A stretch of DNA of 44,469 nt, taken from Anaerococcus pacaensis 9403502 (GTDB lineage: Bacteria > Bacillota > Clostridia > Tissierellales > Peptoniphilaceae). Location of the stretch: assembly GCA_000308255.3 (NCBI GenBank), contig HG326663.1:634639-679107 (forward strand), written 5' to 3'. The notes beneath the pieces are model-generated. The model made no database searches. It was not told where the DNA came from and saw nothing but the letters and a program-made list of their open reading frames with translations. The position numbers and the translations under genes were made by a program. Of the stretch, positions 18,001 to 25,122 are shown in pieces. Numbering within the stretch: the stretch's first letter is position 1; each line of letters begins with the position of its first letter.

Positions 18001-19755
18001 AAATCTTAAACTATTTGGATTATTTAATGCTTCTAAAGGGATTATCTTATCTTGTTGACTCTTTGTCCCAAGCCTTAGAGCATTTGCACTTTCATCTCCA
18101 TTTAGTATAGCTTTAATATCATCATACTTAGTTATTCTAAAGAAGTTATACATAGCTTGAGTTGATGAGGTTACAGGAATCCTCTCACCCTTTTTATCCA
18201 CGCCTTTATAATAGTCTATAGTTTGAACATCTATAATAAAATCTGTTGACTTATCTGATGGAATTACTAAAGTGCTAGCCTCAGGTTGGATAATAGTAGG
18301 ATTTTTGACTTTAAATTCTCTAGCATTAGTTGGGTCAGTATGATCTAAAATATATTCTGTATAATCACTTTTTCCATCTCCATCAGTATCTTCCTTAAAA
18401 ATAGAAGTACCAATAGCCTTTTCTAAGTCATCTATAAGTCCATCCTGATCTCCATCTGATGTAGTAAAGGCTGACATGTGACGTGAATACTTAATTTCAT
18501 TTGGACTCTCACCTTTTTTTTGATATTCTTGCCAAGAGTAAATCTCTGCCTTGCCATCTTCTGAAAGCTTTCCTAGAGCTAGAAGAAAGTCTTCCATGCT
18601 CTTTCCAGGAGCAAGTTTATATTCAAAGGTGTACTCTATACTATTTTGTCCTCTAGCAAAAAGAGGCCCACGTGTTCTATTTGAATCATTTATAGATCCT
18701 TCATCCTTTGCCAGGGCTTCACGAGCTTGATTTATATCAGCGGAAATTCCTATAGTAGGATTTGATTTAGTTGATACTAGACCATTATCTTGAAGAGTCA
18801 TAGTATAACCATTTTTAGTATTATACATAGAACCATCGTAAGTCGACCTATAGACTAAAACTGTCTTATCTAAGTATGGAGTTAAGTCACTAGGTAGCTT
18901 ATCTGATAGATAAATATTTGAATCATAAAATAAATTATCTCGCTGATTTTTAAAGTTATTATCTGTTAAACTATTTACTGGTTTTAGGGCATGGACAGTT
19001 TTAATAACATTATTTTTAGTATCTACAACCACACGACCAGATACAGGTTGGTCTGAGCTAATCCATAGTGAAGATAGGTCTACTGTATCACTTGATTGTC
19101 TGTTTTGAAAAATGGTATTAGATGTAGAAAACGGATCATACTTCGAGTCTCTATTTATCCAAACCATCTCTAAAATAGTGTTTCTATCACTTTCGGTAGG
19201 TGTGCTATTTAATTTTATCTTTATTGGCATAGAATAAAGAGTATTGCCAGAAAAACCATATCCATTTAAATTTTGGATTAGAAATCTCCAGCTCGCTTTA
19301 TTGCTATACGGAATTTCTTCAAAGTTTTTTACATTATTTCTAGTATTATTTGGGAAAGATATACTTTCTATTTTTTCCGTAAAAGATGGGTTTCTAAAAG
19401 TAAGGTTTATGGTTCCTGAATCAGGTGTTCTATTATCATGACTCCAATTACCACCTTGGTAGTGGAAAGTCATCATAAGGTTTATCTCATTTGTCTTAGG
19501 ATCATAGTCTCTAAATTGGATATTAGCATACTTCACACCACTATGGGCATCGTTATAAGCTATGCCATTATCAGTGTTGCTTTCAATGATTTTATAATAT
19601 ATCTTAGAATCTGTGTTAACATTGGTGTTAGTTGCATCAGTACTAGCATTTGGTTCTGGATTACTAGTTGCATAAGAAACTCCCACTCCTGCTATAGGTG
19701 AAAGGCTCATGCTTAGGGCCATAACTAGACTTAAAAAGCGATATCTTTTTTTCAT
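12091..19755 (-). CDS. Giant modular secreted protein with FIVAR/Ig tandem units, no wall anchor
   Basis: A 2554-residue protein with a clear signal peptide (MKKRYRFLSLVMALSMSLSP, cleavage near YAT). Modules in order: a unique N-terminal region to ~430; a calcium-binding TSP3/EF-like stretch around 430-475 (DGDQDGLIDD, DTDGDGKSD); InlB-type B repeats around 650-830 (FLGYANK, YAIWEKEGY); a CnaB-like domain around 833-990; and Ig-like domains to ~1500. Around 1502-2268 there are three ~235-residue units, each a helical FIVAR-like segment plus a small Ig domain with the words NGDT, GTAP and ADxxGNF. A C-terminal domain of ~285 residues ends in FNYRVLR. There is no LPXTG, transmembrane segment, SLH, LysM or GW repeat. 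The start ATG follows AGAGGT. The G5 protein gene begins 67 bp downstream. An adhesin or matrix protein is likely; the ligand is unknown. Confidence 0.85.
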   Translation of the reverse strand: MKKRYRFLSLVMALSMSLSPIAGVGVSYATSNPEPNASTDATNTNVNTDSKIYYKIIESNTDNGIAYNDAHSGVKYANIQFRDYDPKTNEINLMMTFHYQGGNWSHDNRTPDSGTINLTFRNPSFTEKIESISFPNNTRNNVKNFEEIPYSNKASWRFLIQNLNGYGFSGNTLYSMPIKIKLNSTPTESDRNTILEMVWINRDSKYDPFSTSNTIFQNRQSSDTVDLSSLWISSDQPVSGRVVVDTKNNVIKTVHALKPVNSLTDNNFKNQRDNLFYDSNIYLSDKLPSDLTPYLDKTVLVYRSTYDGSMYNTKNGYTMTLQDNGLVSTKSNPTIGISADINQAREALAKDEGSINDSNRTRGPLFARGQNSIEYTFEYKLAPGKSMEDFLLALGKLSEDGKAEIYSWQEYQKKGESPNEIKYSRHMSAFTTSDGDQDGLIDDLEKAIGTSIFKEDTDGDGKSDYTEYILDHTDPTNAREFKVKNPTIIQPEASTLVIPSDKSTDFIIDVQTIDYYKGVDKKGERIPVTSSTQAMYNFFRITKYDDIKAILNGDESANALRLGTKSQQDKIIPLEALNNPNSLRFSFNPKDYGLKDGERFVIAFKPMDRRTLRSITEPIYVGSFGILDGNGGNYGNNAPTSQVRLTNENGRYKFNLEELNKGKLPIPKREGYRFLGYANKKDATANEIVNAQVLKYADQWNDDKVYRIDETSPLKEASQTVYAIWEKEGYVINFHDNEGKVTSRYNVTDIQTIGDRKYIKLPRKSNFDNITGEGQFRGWADKPNETNPLITGSESLVGMSRPLYLYDGASFDVTNLDIDKTYDLYAIYEPYIDIKAQKIWANNNNEKPEYYVGLVRAEAIGSNDNPALNPDITYISNGTYIGFTYVPGSEKVGADNISWENLPAYSPAGRRYSYVILESEKQGEIPKFNADWSTANVTIIKTDGGRYNKSQALSLKNKDNQIDAYSGATQRNMEYTGGTQANPDTITGYNFKITNTKEELNRPTIYNIYNGDKEFYFDPKDGSGKLDRIEIKVKEDTIHLSKDASGSWSLDNNNYLFSRLDEEGKTDPQGRYFTIALKSGEFATGDKVEVTNSLSTSTAKRTTTATAVDRPNTLKLEKPSQRQNENGKVLIATKIPKGTPENTIYTIEKKNPDGTYTQLAIEAKITPDELGDKKLEFIIPIGEYVNEAKTGDVFRIKAETDRFNPNYTDETDPIDADKPIIKDQSFRFYQYETDKSRLAINLEGNSNKKIIKVVAQNPVDGVNIEDKALVLSDDILNTEKTIELNVKAIDQYNNQSDEATLTIDIKRREQAKTPEITQQRVEQPSYEDGFVKINIKGEANEQVQFIYNNADNYIVNLDKDGNYIGYIPKELIPESGEVKAIGKSKDKRDSEEHTYYIDKTNPEAVETTDYIAGTGYIDIKVPTDETLREIWIRDDVNSFTKKIVKSDDTFKIDDETLQTVDGKLRIPVDKTELRSVGKLTFTSLDKFNNAVDIVVNIKINIAELEKSLAEAKKLKESNPPTEADKKLEEAKKIAEQIIHSVKENLYPQPTQDQIDKAKKDLDDALNSKYKELLEDEIKKASTILNDNEGNLVESYKEKLTDVKEVGQDVLSGKNTSKTLKEAYENLKNLNDNVQVLAGKVIIEPKPKDGDTNIQGTTTPGATILISLPSGNIVTARADGEGKFKAHTRELKVNDKIDIEVREENKTPRKATIIVETNKENLKDAIREGEGLIPEEAPANENTQDSNLRKAIQAGKEIIEKANASQEEINQAEEKIKEAIKAKEALDKSDTQRKALVDDLKKEIDRASQILEGENKDSLDATYKDNLEKAKGKAEEDLTYLNDNSELADEIIREIQSDTANLKILNDNPVYTSGAITVNPALKNGDTQVRGTAPADSVVTVILANGKKIRTFADDEGNFIVNIKVPGLVAGEKVTITSEEAGKKERSEEFTVAIDTDKLNQAIKDASKLIADEAPTNESPQDKKLREAIGTGKKVKETEQASQKNIDEAEKAIRDAIKLKEEADNSDSTKSRLSSALEEEIIRAKKILDGDDRDSLNSDYKKELEEKLAKAKDDLSYIQNNPSLEPEKIQEIEEDTNNLKDLNDKPIYNTGAIIINPQVKNGDTEVHGTAPKNSTISITLPNGSTITTTADTNGNFTVNLPQPALKAGEELTIKAQEGNKKPSEIKVTVAKNTSNLEDAIRIGKEKLPKDENEYKDLDKKLKEAIKEGEIVKNDKASTQEQINNAEKAIRDALSEKEATSEQKAIEFKPSDKDNPANPVDQNIPSTDNQGHRINYIDYYVIGFNTDGNGTINDNEAISFLVKKGTRFEDLDLNYGANADYDFWKWEKANTSNLTGTIPDGFTDKALFITSSQEIKKDDQVPVGYHVVYVNRYTSIKDDKLFGKRYAVKDGFKLDSSRLPKLASEEDYKDPKWYLAVRDNLVEIEDPTSVSVTSDMSFLARASYGAKYDKEMNVVYKTAPRSRTDKITMSFTKPVSKVYIKLNDEAEKEYDVDLSADEDMDFLLDRRLVRGDKIVIKTYSEQTGQYSYDFNYRVLR

Positions 19756-20081
19756 TTTATACCTCTATGTATCTATAAAATTGAGACGGGTTGACAATGC
19801 TATCATATAGTTTCTTTAGATTGAAACATTATAAATACTATGTAAGAAATAAATATTATTTATGAACTAAAAGTTTAAAAATTTAACTAATTATATCTAT
19901 TTTCTATTATATCGAGCTTAGAGCTTTTATCAAATATTAATGTGTTTATAACGTTATCTTTATCATATAGTAAATAGGAAAAGGACTTTAGATATTTTTG
20001 ACTATATTTGCTATGAGATTCTCCTTATGAAGACGAGCAGTTTGTAATAGATTGTCTGGTTGATAACCTTAATACAAAAAC
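19756..20081. other. AT-rich intergenic region without a gene
   Basis: Apart from the candidate promoter at 19906-19933 I see no gene of useful length in this stretch. A Shine-Dalgarno-like AAGGAG on the minus strand near 20022-20027 is followed only by a short frame with no start codon, and could be the remnant of a lost gene. Confidence 0.5.
19906..19933 (-). promoter_or_regulatory. Candidate promoter for the surface-protein operon
   Basis: On the minus strand TTGATA (19928-19933) and TATAAT (19906-19911) are 16 bp apart, which predicts a 5' leader of about 145 nt before the ATG at 19755. The leader contains GTTTC/GAAAC arms that could form a small hairpin. Confidence 0.55.
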
Positions 20082-20154
20082 AAACCCCAAATCTGATATG
20101 TAGCCTTTTACTGGATAGGTCAGTAAGAAAGGAACATATCAGGCTCTAGGGTTT
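20082..20154 (-). terminator. Long nested hairpin terminator after the asparagine-synthetase-like gene
   Basis: AAACCC (20082-20087) pairs with GGGTTT (20149-20154), CTGATATGT (20093-20101) with ACATATCAG (20134-20142), and CCTTTTACTG (20104-20113) with CAGTAAG..AAGG (20121-20132). On the minus strand a T-rich run follows. The hairpin overlaps the last codon of the gene and its T-rich flanks could make it bidirectional. Confidence 0.7.
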
Positions 20155-21628
20155 ATTTTTTGAGTATTACTTTTATAGATTCCCAGGTCCTTTTCGATAC
20201 GTGATTTTTTATAAAGGCTTGGACTTGCCCTTTTTTACCAGTTGGATTTATCGGATATGTCATTAGCTTTGGATCTAGCTTGTTTACTATGTCTGTAAAT
20301 ATCTTTTGGGAATCAATATTTTCTGCTCGCCTTGCCTGCATGAGTCTCACATAAAATTCTCTGTTATTAAATGGGGAAAATTCATCGATGGCTATGTCTT
20401 GGTTGGCGATAAAGTTTGTTCCCCAATTTGGTAGGCGGTGCTCCCAGTAGAAGAGATCCATCATATGGATGCCTGATTTTTCAATGAGGGCCTCATTTTC
20501 TTTAATCCATTGGTCGAATTCTTGGTCAAATATCTGATACTTTTTAGGAATGCCTATGAGTTTTGCTATTTCTGCTCCATTTTTAGCGGTATGCTTCTTG
20601 TAATTATCCTTAATGACCGCTGAATAATTGCCTGTAACTTGCATGATATTATCTCCAAAGTCATCATTATCTAAAAGATGCCCGATGGTTAGAGTCTTTG
20701 GAAGGATTCTTGCGTGGTCTATGTTTAGCTTAGAGTAGTTGATAAATTCTGGGCTTAGGTCTGCTAGATTATCTAAAATCACCAAGTCCTTGTCCGCATC
20801 ATTTAGGATTTTTTTTGCAATCACTATGTCAGGATGAGTCTCGCTAAGAGTATTCATAGTCGATAGGAAAAATGTCGCGTCAAAGCCCGCTGCAGTACTT
20901 GCGGCATAGACTACTCTCGAGTCGAAGCCAGCAGTCAGAGATTGAATGTAATCATAATCACGATTTTTCAGCGCTCTAAAGCTATCTACTAGGAGTCTGG
21001 TTGCTCTGTTTATAGTTTCTTCATATGAATGGTAGTCGAGTTCGATCCAGAATTTGTGAATGCTCATGGTTTCCAAATCATAATAGTGATTTGGCATGAG
21101 CCTATATATTCCCTCGAATCCAGATCTCGCTGAATACCATTCGTATTCGTTGATATTATAAAATTTGGAATTAGTGTAGGCTACATAGTCCGCATCTTTA
21201 ACTGGCGGATGCGCTTTGAAACAATTTATGATATTGGGATTGGTCCCTAGAATCAATTCATCATCCGTATAATAAATCGCACGAGAAGTAGCTGGGTCAT
21301 TTATTACTATCTTTTCGGTATGAGAAATATAAAATAATATCCATCTACCAGTAAGATTAATTGTATTATTCATAAAATCATCAGCAGATAGCGAATAGGT
21401 AGCTAAGTGCTCTACTATATCCTCATCAGAAAATTTTGGTTGGTCCGGGTCTATGATATAGCCTAATAGTATTACTCGTGTGTCTCCTACTCTTTTGTCC
21501 ACCACATCTAAATCTGGGTGAGCGTAGACTTTGTAATCATCAAATAAATGTGTTTCCTTAAATGTTTCTAATTTATTTTCCCTATTTGTAAGGATAAATT
21601 GCCTGCGAAATAGCAAAGAACTTTCCAT
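20153..21628 (-). CDS. Asparagine-synthetase-like PP-loop protein lacking the glutaminase nucleophile
   Basis: This 491-residue protein has the layout of asparagine synthase: an N-terminal Ntn-like half (RVILLGYIIDPD, GRWILFYISH) and a C-terminal ATP-pyrophosphatase half. The PP-loop is LTAGFDSR at 231-238, a variant of the canonical SGGxDS. A WEHRLPNW and DEFSPFNNREF region is typical of the synthase domain's end. Residue 2 is Glu, not Cys, so glutamine cannot be used through the usual N-terminal nucleophile. Such proteins include beta-lactam synthetases, lasso cyclases and polysaccharide-modifying enzymes, all forming amides from adenylated acids. It starts 9 bp after the beta-subunit gene ends, with AAGGA overlapping that stop codon, so the two are one operon. 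The substrate is unknown and the link to ribonucleotide reduction is unexplained. Confidence 0.8.
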   Translation of the reverse strand: MESSLLFRRQFILTNRENKLETFKETHLFDDYKVYAHPDLDVVDKRVGDTRVILLGYIIDPDQPKFSDEDIVEHLATYSLSADDFMNNTINLTGRWILFYISHTEKIVINDPATSRAIYYTDDELILGTNPNIINCFKAHPPVKDADYVAYTNSKFYNINEYEWYSARSGFEGIYRLMPNHYYDLETMSIHKFWIELDYHSYEETINRATRLLVDSFRALKNRDYDYIQSLTAGFDSRVVYAASTAAGFDATFFLSTMNTLSETHPDIVIAKKILNDADKDLVILDNLADLSPEFINYSKLNIDHARILPKTLTIGHLLDNDDFGDNIMQVTGNYSAVIKDNYKKHTAKNGAEIAKLIGIPKKYQIFDQEFDQWIKENEALIEKSGIHMMDLFYWEHRLPNWGTNFIANQDIAIDEFSPFNNREFYVRLMQARRAENIDSQKIFTDIVNKLDPKLMTYPINPTGKKGQVQAFIKNHVSKRTWESIKVILKK

Positions 21629-21637
21629 AATTTTTCC

Positions 21638-22696
21638 TTATAGGTCGTCTTCGATGAAAGATGAAGTAGTGTGACTTGCTACCTTTTCTTCCATAAAATC
21701 TACTGAGCTATGGGAAATTTGAGCCATTTCTTCAATATAGGTCATGCTTGCTGGTATTTCCATGTAGCCAGCATAGATAAGCTCAAAAGCAAGGCCACGA
21801 GCCCTTTCATTGGCTAAGAATTTTATATAAGCTGTGAGGTCTTCTATATTAATACCTTCAATCTTATCGCCAATTAAATACTCGGCCATATCTATCTCAG
21901 CCTCAGCCGCATCGATAATCATTTGTCTGTATTCACTAATAGCCTCAGCAGTAAATAGGTCCGCTCTTTCAGCGCGAAGGTCATTTATCATATTTCTAAA
22001 TAGCTCTAGGTGCTTGTTTTCATCGCGGTTGATGTGTTTTAACACACTCGCCAGCCCAGTCATCTTGCCAGATCTCTCAAAATTGTAGAAAAATGCATAG
22101 GCAGATGAGAAATAAAGACCTTCTACTATATAATTTGTGATTAGGTTTTTCACAAAACCAAACTCATTATTATCATTTAGAAAATCCCTATACACTTCCG
22201 CTACAGCCTCATTACGAGCTAATATTTTTTCATCATTTTCGTATAAGTGCATAATATAATCTGCATTGTCAGAATCTGTAATGGTAGCTAGGATATGCGA
22301 ATATGCCTCAGAGTGTAATGTTTCTTCAAAGGTAGCTATTGATAGGCATAGATTAATCTCATTAGCAGTCACATAAACCTGTAAGTTTGGCAGATTTGAA
22401 GTTTGGATGCTATCAAGACTAGATAAAGAAGCGATAAATCTATCAAAGGCAAATTTTTCTTCCTCTGTCAAATCCTTATAGTCTCTTATGTCTTGGTTAA
22501 TATTTATCTCTTCTGGTATCCAGAAATTATTCATATTTTGGCGGTACCAATCCATAGTCCAATTGTATTTAAGGTTGTTAAAGTCATTGAGATTGGTAGT
22601 ATTGCCTTGGATTATTCTGCGCTTGCTAAGCTCAAGGTCCCCATCCTCATTGAAAATTCCACGTTTATCTATTTTTGTATTTTTCATCTCTTCCAC
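21638..22696 (-). CDS. nrdB: Class I ribonucleotide reductase beta subunit (R2), copy 2
   Basis: A 352-residue paralogue of the 1241-2287 protein, clearly similar throughout but far from identical. All metal ligands are present: D95 (SLDSIQ), E125 and H128 (EETLHSEAY), E192 (IVEGL), E226 and H229 (RDENKHL). The radical tyrosine is Y132. The tail SSFIEDDL matches that of copy 1, which implies binding to the same alpha subunit (27923-30451). I chose the GTG at 22696 because AAGGAG lies 7 nt before it; the next ATG at 22687 is 16 nt away. It is the first gene of a two-gene operon with the asparagine-synthetase-like protein. A terminator hairpin lies directly upstream. Confidence 0.9.
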   Translation of the reverse strand: MEEMKNTKIDKRGIFNEDGDLELSKRRIIQGNTTNLNDFNNLKYNWTMDWYRQNMNNFWIPEEININQDIRDYKDLTEEEKFAFDRFIASLSSLDSIQTSNLPNLQVYVTANEINLCLSIATFEETLHSEAYSHILATITDSDNADYIMHLYENDEKILARNEAVAEVYRDFLNDNNEFGFVKNLITNYIVEGLYFSSAYAFFYNFERSGKMTGLASVLKHINRDENKHLELFRNMINDLRAERADLFTAEAISEYRQMIIDAAEAEIDMAEYLIGDKIEGINIEDLTAYIKFLANERARGLAFELIYAGYMEIPASMTYIEEMAQISHSSVDFMEEKVASHTTSSFIEDDL

Positions 22697-22727
22697 GATA
22701 ATTCTCCTTATGTATGCCTAAATGTAT

Positions 22728-22755
22728 AAAAAAAGATGCTAGCATCGCTAACATC
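22728..22755 (-). terminator. Terminator hairpin after the heptad-repeat gene, directly upstream of R2 copy 2
   Basis: On the minus strand GATGTTAGC pairs with GCTAGCATC around a 3-nt loop (22735-22755), followed by seven T (22728-22734). It stops transcripts from the 22810-27770 operon. It lies only about 30 bp before the R2 start, so R2 transcripts begun at 22759-22764 would carry it too. Confidence 0.8.
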
Positions 22756-22758
22756 TTT

Positions 22759-22764
22759 ATTATA
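22759..22764 (-). promoter_or_regulatory. Candidate -10 box for R2 copy 2
   Basis: A perfect TATAAT on the minus strand lies just upstream of the hairpin at 22735-22755. The -35 region (around 22782-22788) is poor. A start 7 nt downstream would put the hairpin at the very 5' end of the R2 mRNA. Confidence 0.4.
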
Positions 22765-22809
22765 CTCTAATATTGATTTTTAACTTATCAGCCTATTTTA
22801 GAGACTTTA

Positions 22810-25113
22810 TTATTTGATTTTTTCGATAATTCTTGATTTGGTTTCGAAATCGTCTGTACTGCCTGAAATTGAATTATTTTCTTTGGATAGTTTTTTCATT
22901 TCATCCAAGATATCTTTGACAGCACTGACATCTTCAGTTTTTTCGCTTAATTTATCTATGCCTTCTGTTTTGTATTCACGTAGGCCAGCATCAAATTCAT
23001 CATAGCTTGATACATATTTGTCACTGCCTGCCTTTAGATCTGTTGCGCCTTTTCTAAGTTCAAGAATACCATTGTTTAGGTCTGAAATGCCTTTTGCCAT
23101 AGGATTGATAGCTTTATCATTTATATCAGCTAATTGAGAAAGGGCAGCTGATCTTCTCTTGAATTCTCCAAGACCATTTGATAATTGATTAGATCCATTA
23201 ACCAAATCTTGAGATTTGCCATTTAATTGGCCCATAGCAGCTGCTAGTTTGTTTACACCTGCTTGGTTTTGTTGGCTACCAGCCTCAAGTTGTTCTGAGC
23301 CTGTTTTTAGCTTGCCTACACCTTCATCTAACATGACGATAGCTTCTGTAAGCTTTGATAGATCACTATCACTAAAGCCTTCTTGGACTTTATCTATGCC
23401 TTCTGCTAAGGCAGTAGAAGCTTGAGTGAGCTGATCTTTTGATCCATCCAGCTTATCCTTTAGTTCACCAGCTCCAGCTGAAGCTTGTGTTAGGCCAGCA
23501 TTTAGTTTCTTGCTTCCATTTGCTAATTCATCTAAGCCACTTGCAAGAGCTTGATTAGTAGCTGCATTGACTTTTAAATTATTAGCTTCGTTGTATAAGC
23601 TTTGTTGGATGCCTCTTAAGTTTTCAATGTCAGTATCTAATGATCCGTCTGTGTTATTTGCTTCTAAGTCGGCTACTATACCGTCTATAAGAAGAGCCTT
23701 GCTGTTTAATTCTACGATTGTGTTTTCTGTGCTAGGTGCGTTTTGGATAGCTTGTTTTAATTTCATGCTAGCTTCAGATAAGTTATTGCTTGCATTTGAG
23801 AGTTCATCAAGGCCAGTAGATAATTCGTCTACTCCTCCTATTAGAGGGCTGATGTTTTTAGCAAAATCATCTATACCAGCTTTTAGAGTTGATAGACCTT
23901 TTGCCATTTCACCCATATCCGCATCTGCTAATCCAGATGTTTTTTCTCTAAGGCTAGAGCTAGCTTTTTTTAGCTCGCCAAGCCCATTATCTAAGTCACT
24001 AGCTCCCTTGCTAAGGGCACTTGCTCCATTACTTAGCTTATCCATATTAGTATTTATTTCAGCTACAGCTCCAGTATATTGGCTTAGGCCAGCATTTAAC
24101 TTATTTCCGCCATCATTTAATTGGCTTACCGCATTTTCAATAGGCTTTATTTTCTCAGGCACTTTTGCAAAGGCACTTTGAAACTCTTTAAATGAGCTGT
24201 CTAGTTTATTTGATCCTTCTGCCAATTTGTCAGTACCATCACTGAGCTTACCTATGCCATCATTGAGCTCTTTGCCTCCCTCAGCTAGTTGCCTAGATGC
24301 ATCTACTAGCTTATCGGCATTAGTAGTCAATTCATCTACACCATTTGATAAGTCCTCAAAAGTTGATAGATTGTTTTCATCTTGGAATACTTCATTGGTG
24401 ATCACAATATAGGCTTCAGTTGGTTGGTAATCTGTGATATCCATTTCAATTTCCATAGATTCTTTGAATTTATCAATAAAATCGCTATCTATGATGTCAT
24501 CAAAATTTTCGTTAAGACCTGGGGCGAGCATCCCAGTAACTATTTCATTTTTACCATCTTTTACTACTTTAGCATCGCCTGCTTTGATATTTGTCACAGA
24601 GTTAGTGTCAAAGGTCATTTCGGCTATGACTAGATATGGGGAATATATAGTTCTTTCCTTGCCATCAATTGTAGCCTTGCTAGTTTTTTTGTTTTTAGTA
24701 TCGATTACTATTTTTAGGTGGCCTGAGGCTCCTTTTAGCTGATCATGGCTTACTTCGTTGCCATCTAAGATATATTTTATATTTACATCAACTGGCAATT
24801 CTTTGTCACTTTTGCCTTGGTAATAGAGATCTTTATCTTTGCTATCCCAATTGATATAACCATCTGTTGGAGTGATAGCCTCATCTGTTTCTAGGTTTTT
24901 GATATCTTTTAGATCAGATTTATCTTTCACTTTGATATTATTATCTGCATTAATCCATACAGAAACGGTTTGGTCTGTGACTTGGCCATTTTCTTTTGTC
25001 ACATATATAGTTTCACTCTTTCTTGCAATAGGTTCTGCTGCGTATGCGACATTTGCTCCTAATACTGAACTTACAGTCACAGCTGCAAGCACTTTTACAA
25101 ATTTATTTTTCAT
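22810..25113 (-). CDS. Secreted X-X-X-Leu-X-X-Gly heptad-repeat protein (YhgE/Pip-like extracellular part)
   Basis: A 767-residue protein with a signal peptide (MKNKFVKVLAAVTVSSVLGA, cleavage near AYA). Residues ~27-255 form a beta-rich N-terminal domain. From ~260 to ~730 there are many heptads with Leu and Gly at fixed positions, as in LSDGTDKLAEGSNKL, which predict a very long helical hairpin or coiled coil. The same repeats are known from the extracellular loop of YhgE/Pip proteins and MMPL-associated proteins. This one has no C-terminal membrane segment, so it is soluble outside the cell or held by a partner. It starts 9 bp after the MMPL transporter gene with AGGAGG, which argues that it works with that transporter, perhaps as a periplasmic-like adaptor. 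The function is inferred from context only. Confidence 0.8.
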   Translation of the reverse strand: MKNKFVKVLAAVTVSSVLGANVAYAAEPIARKSETIYVTKENGQVTDQTVSVWINADNNIKVKDKSDLKDIKNLETDEAITPTDGYINWDSKDKDLYYQGKSDKELPVDVNIKYILDGNEVSHDQLKGASGHLKIVIDTKNKKTSKATIDGKERTIYSPYLVIAEMTFDTNSVTNIKAGDAKVVKDGKNEIVTGMLAPGLNENFDDIIDSDFIDKFKESMEIEMDITDYQPTEAYIVITNEVFQDENNLSTFEDLSNGVDELTTNADKLVDASRQLAEGGKELNDGIGKLSDGTDKLAEGSNKLDSSFKEFQSAFAKVPEKIKPIENAVSQLNDGGNKLNAGLSQYTGAVAEINTNMDKLSNGASALSKGASDLDNGLGELKKASSSLREKTSGLADADMGEMAKGLSTLKAGIDDFAKNISPLIGGVDELSTGLDELSNASNNLSEASMKLKQAIQNAPSTENTIVELNSKALLIDGIVADLEANNTDGSLDTDIENLRGIQQSLYNEANNLKVNAATNQALASGLDELANGSKKLNAGLTQASAGAGELKDKLDGSKDQLTQASTALAEGIDKVQEGFSDSDLSKLTEAIVMLDEGVGKLKTGSEQLEAGSQQNQAGVNKLAAAMGQLNGKSQDLVNGSNQLSNGLGEFKRRSAALSQLADINDKAINPMAKGISDLNNGILELRKGATDLKAGSDKYVSSYDEFDAGLREYKTEGIDKLSEKTEDVSAVKDILDEMKKLSKENNSISGSTDDFETKSRIIEKIK

Positions 25114-25122
25114 TATTTCCTC

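Noticed and set aside
19756..20081. A small gene in the intergenic region upstream of the surface-protein operon
   Set aside because: Frames here are short, AT-rich and lack a start codon behind the one Shine-Dalgarno-like sequence.
23567..24181. 204-codon open frame opposite the heptad-repeat protein
   Set aside because: It is antisense to the Leu/Gly heptads, which produces long open frames by composition. It has no plausible ribosome binding site and no recognisable domain.
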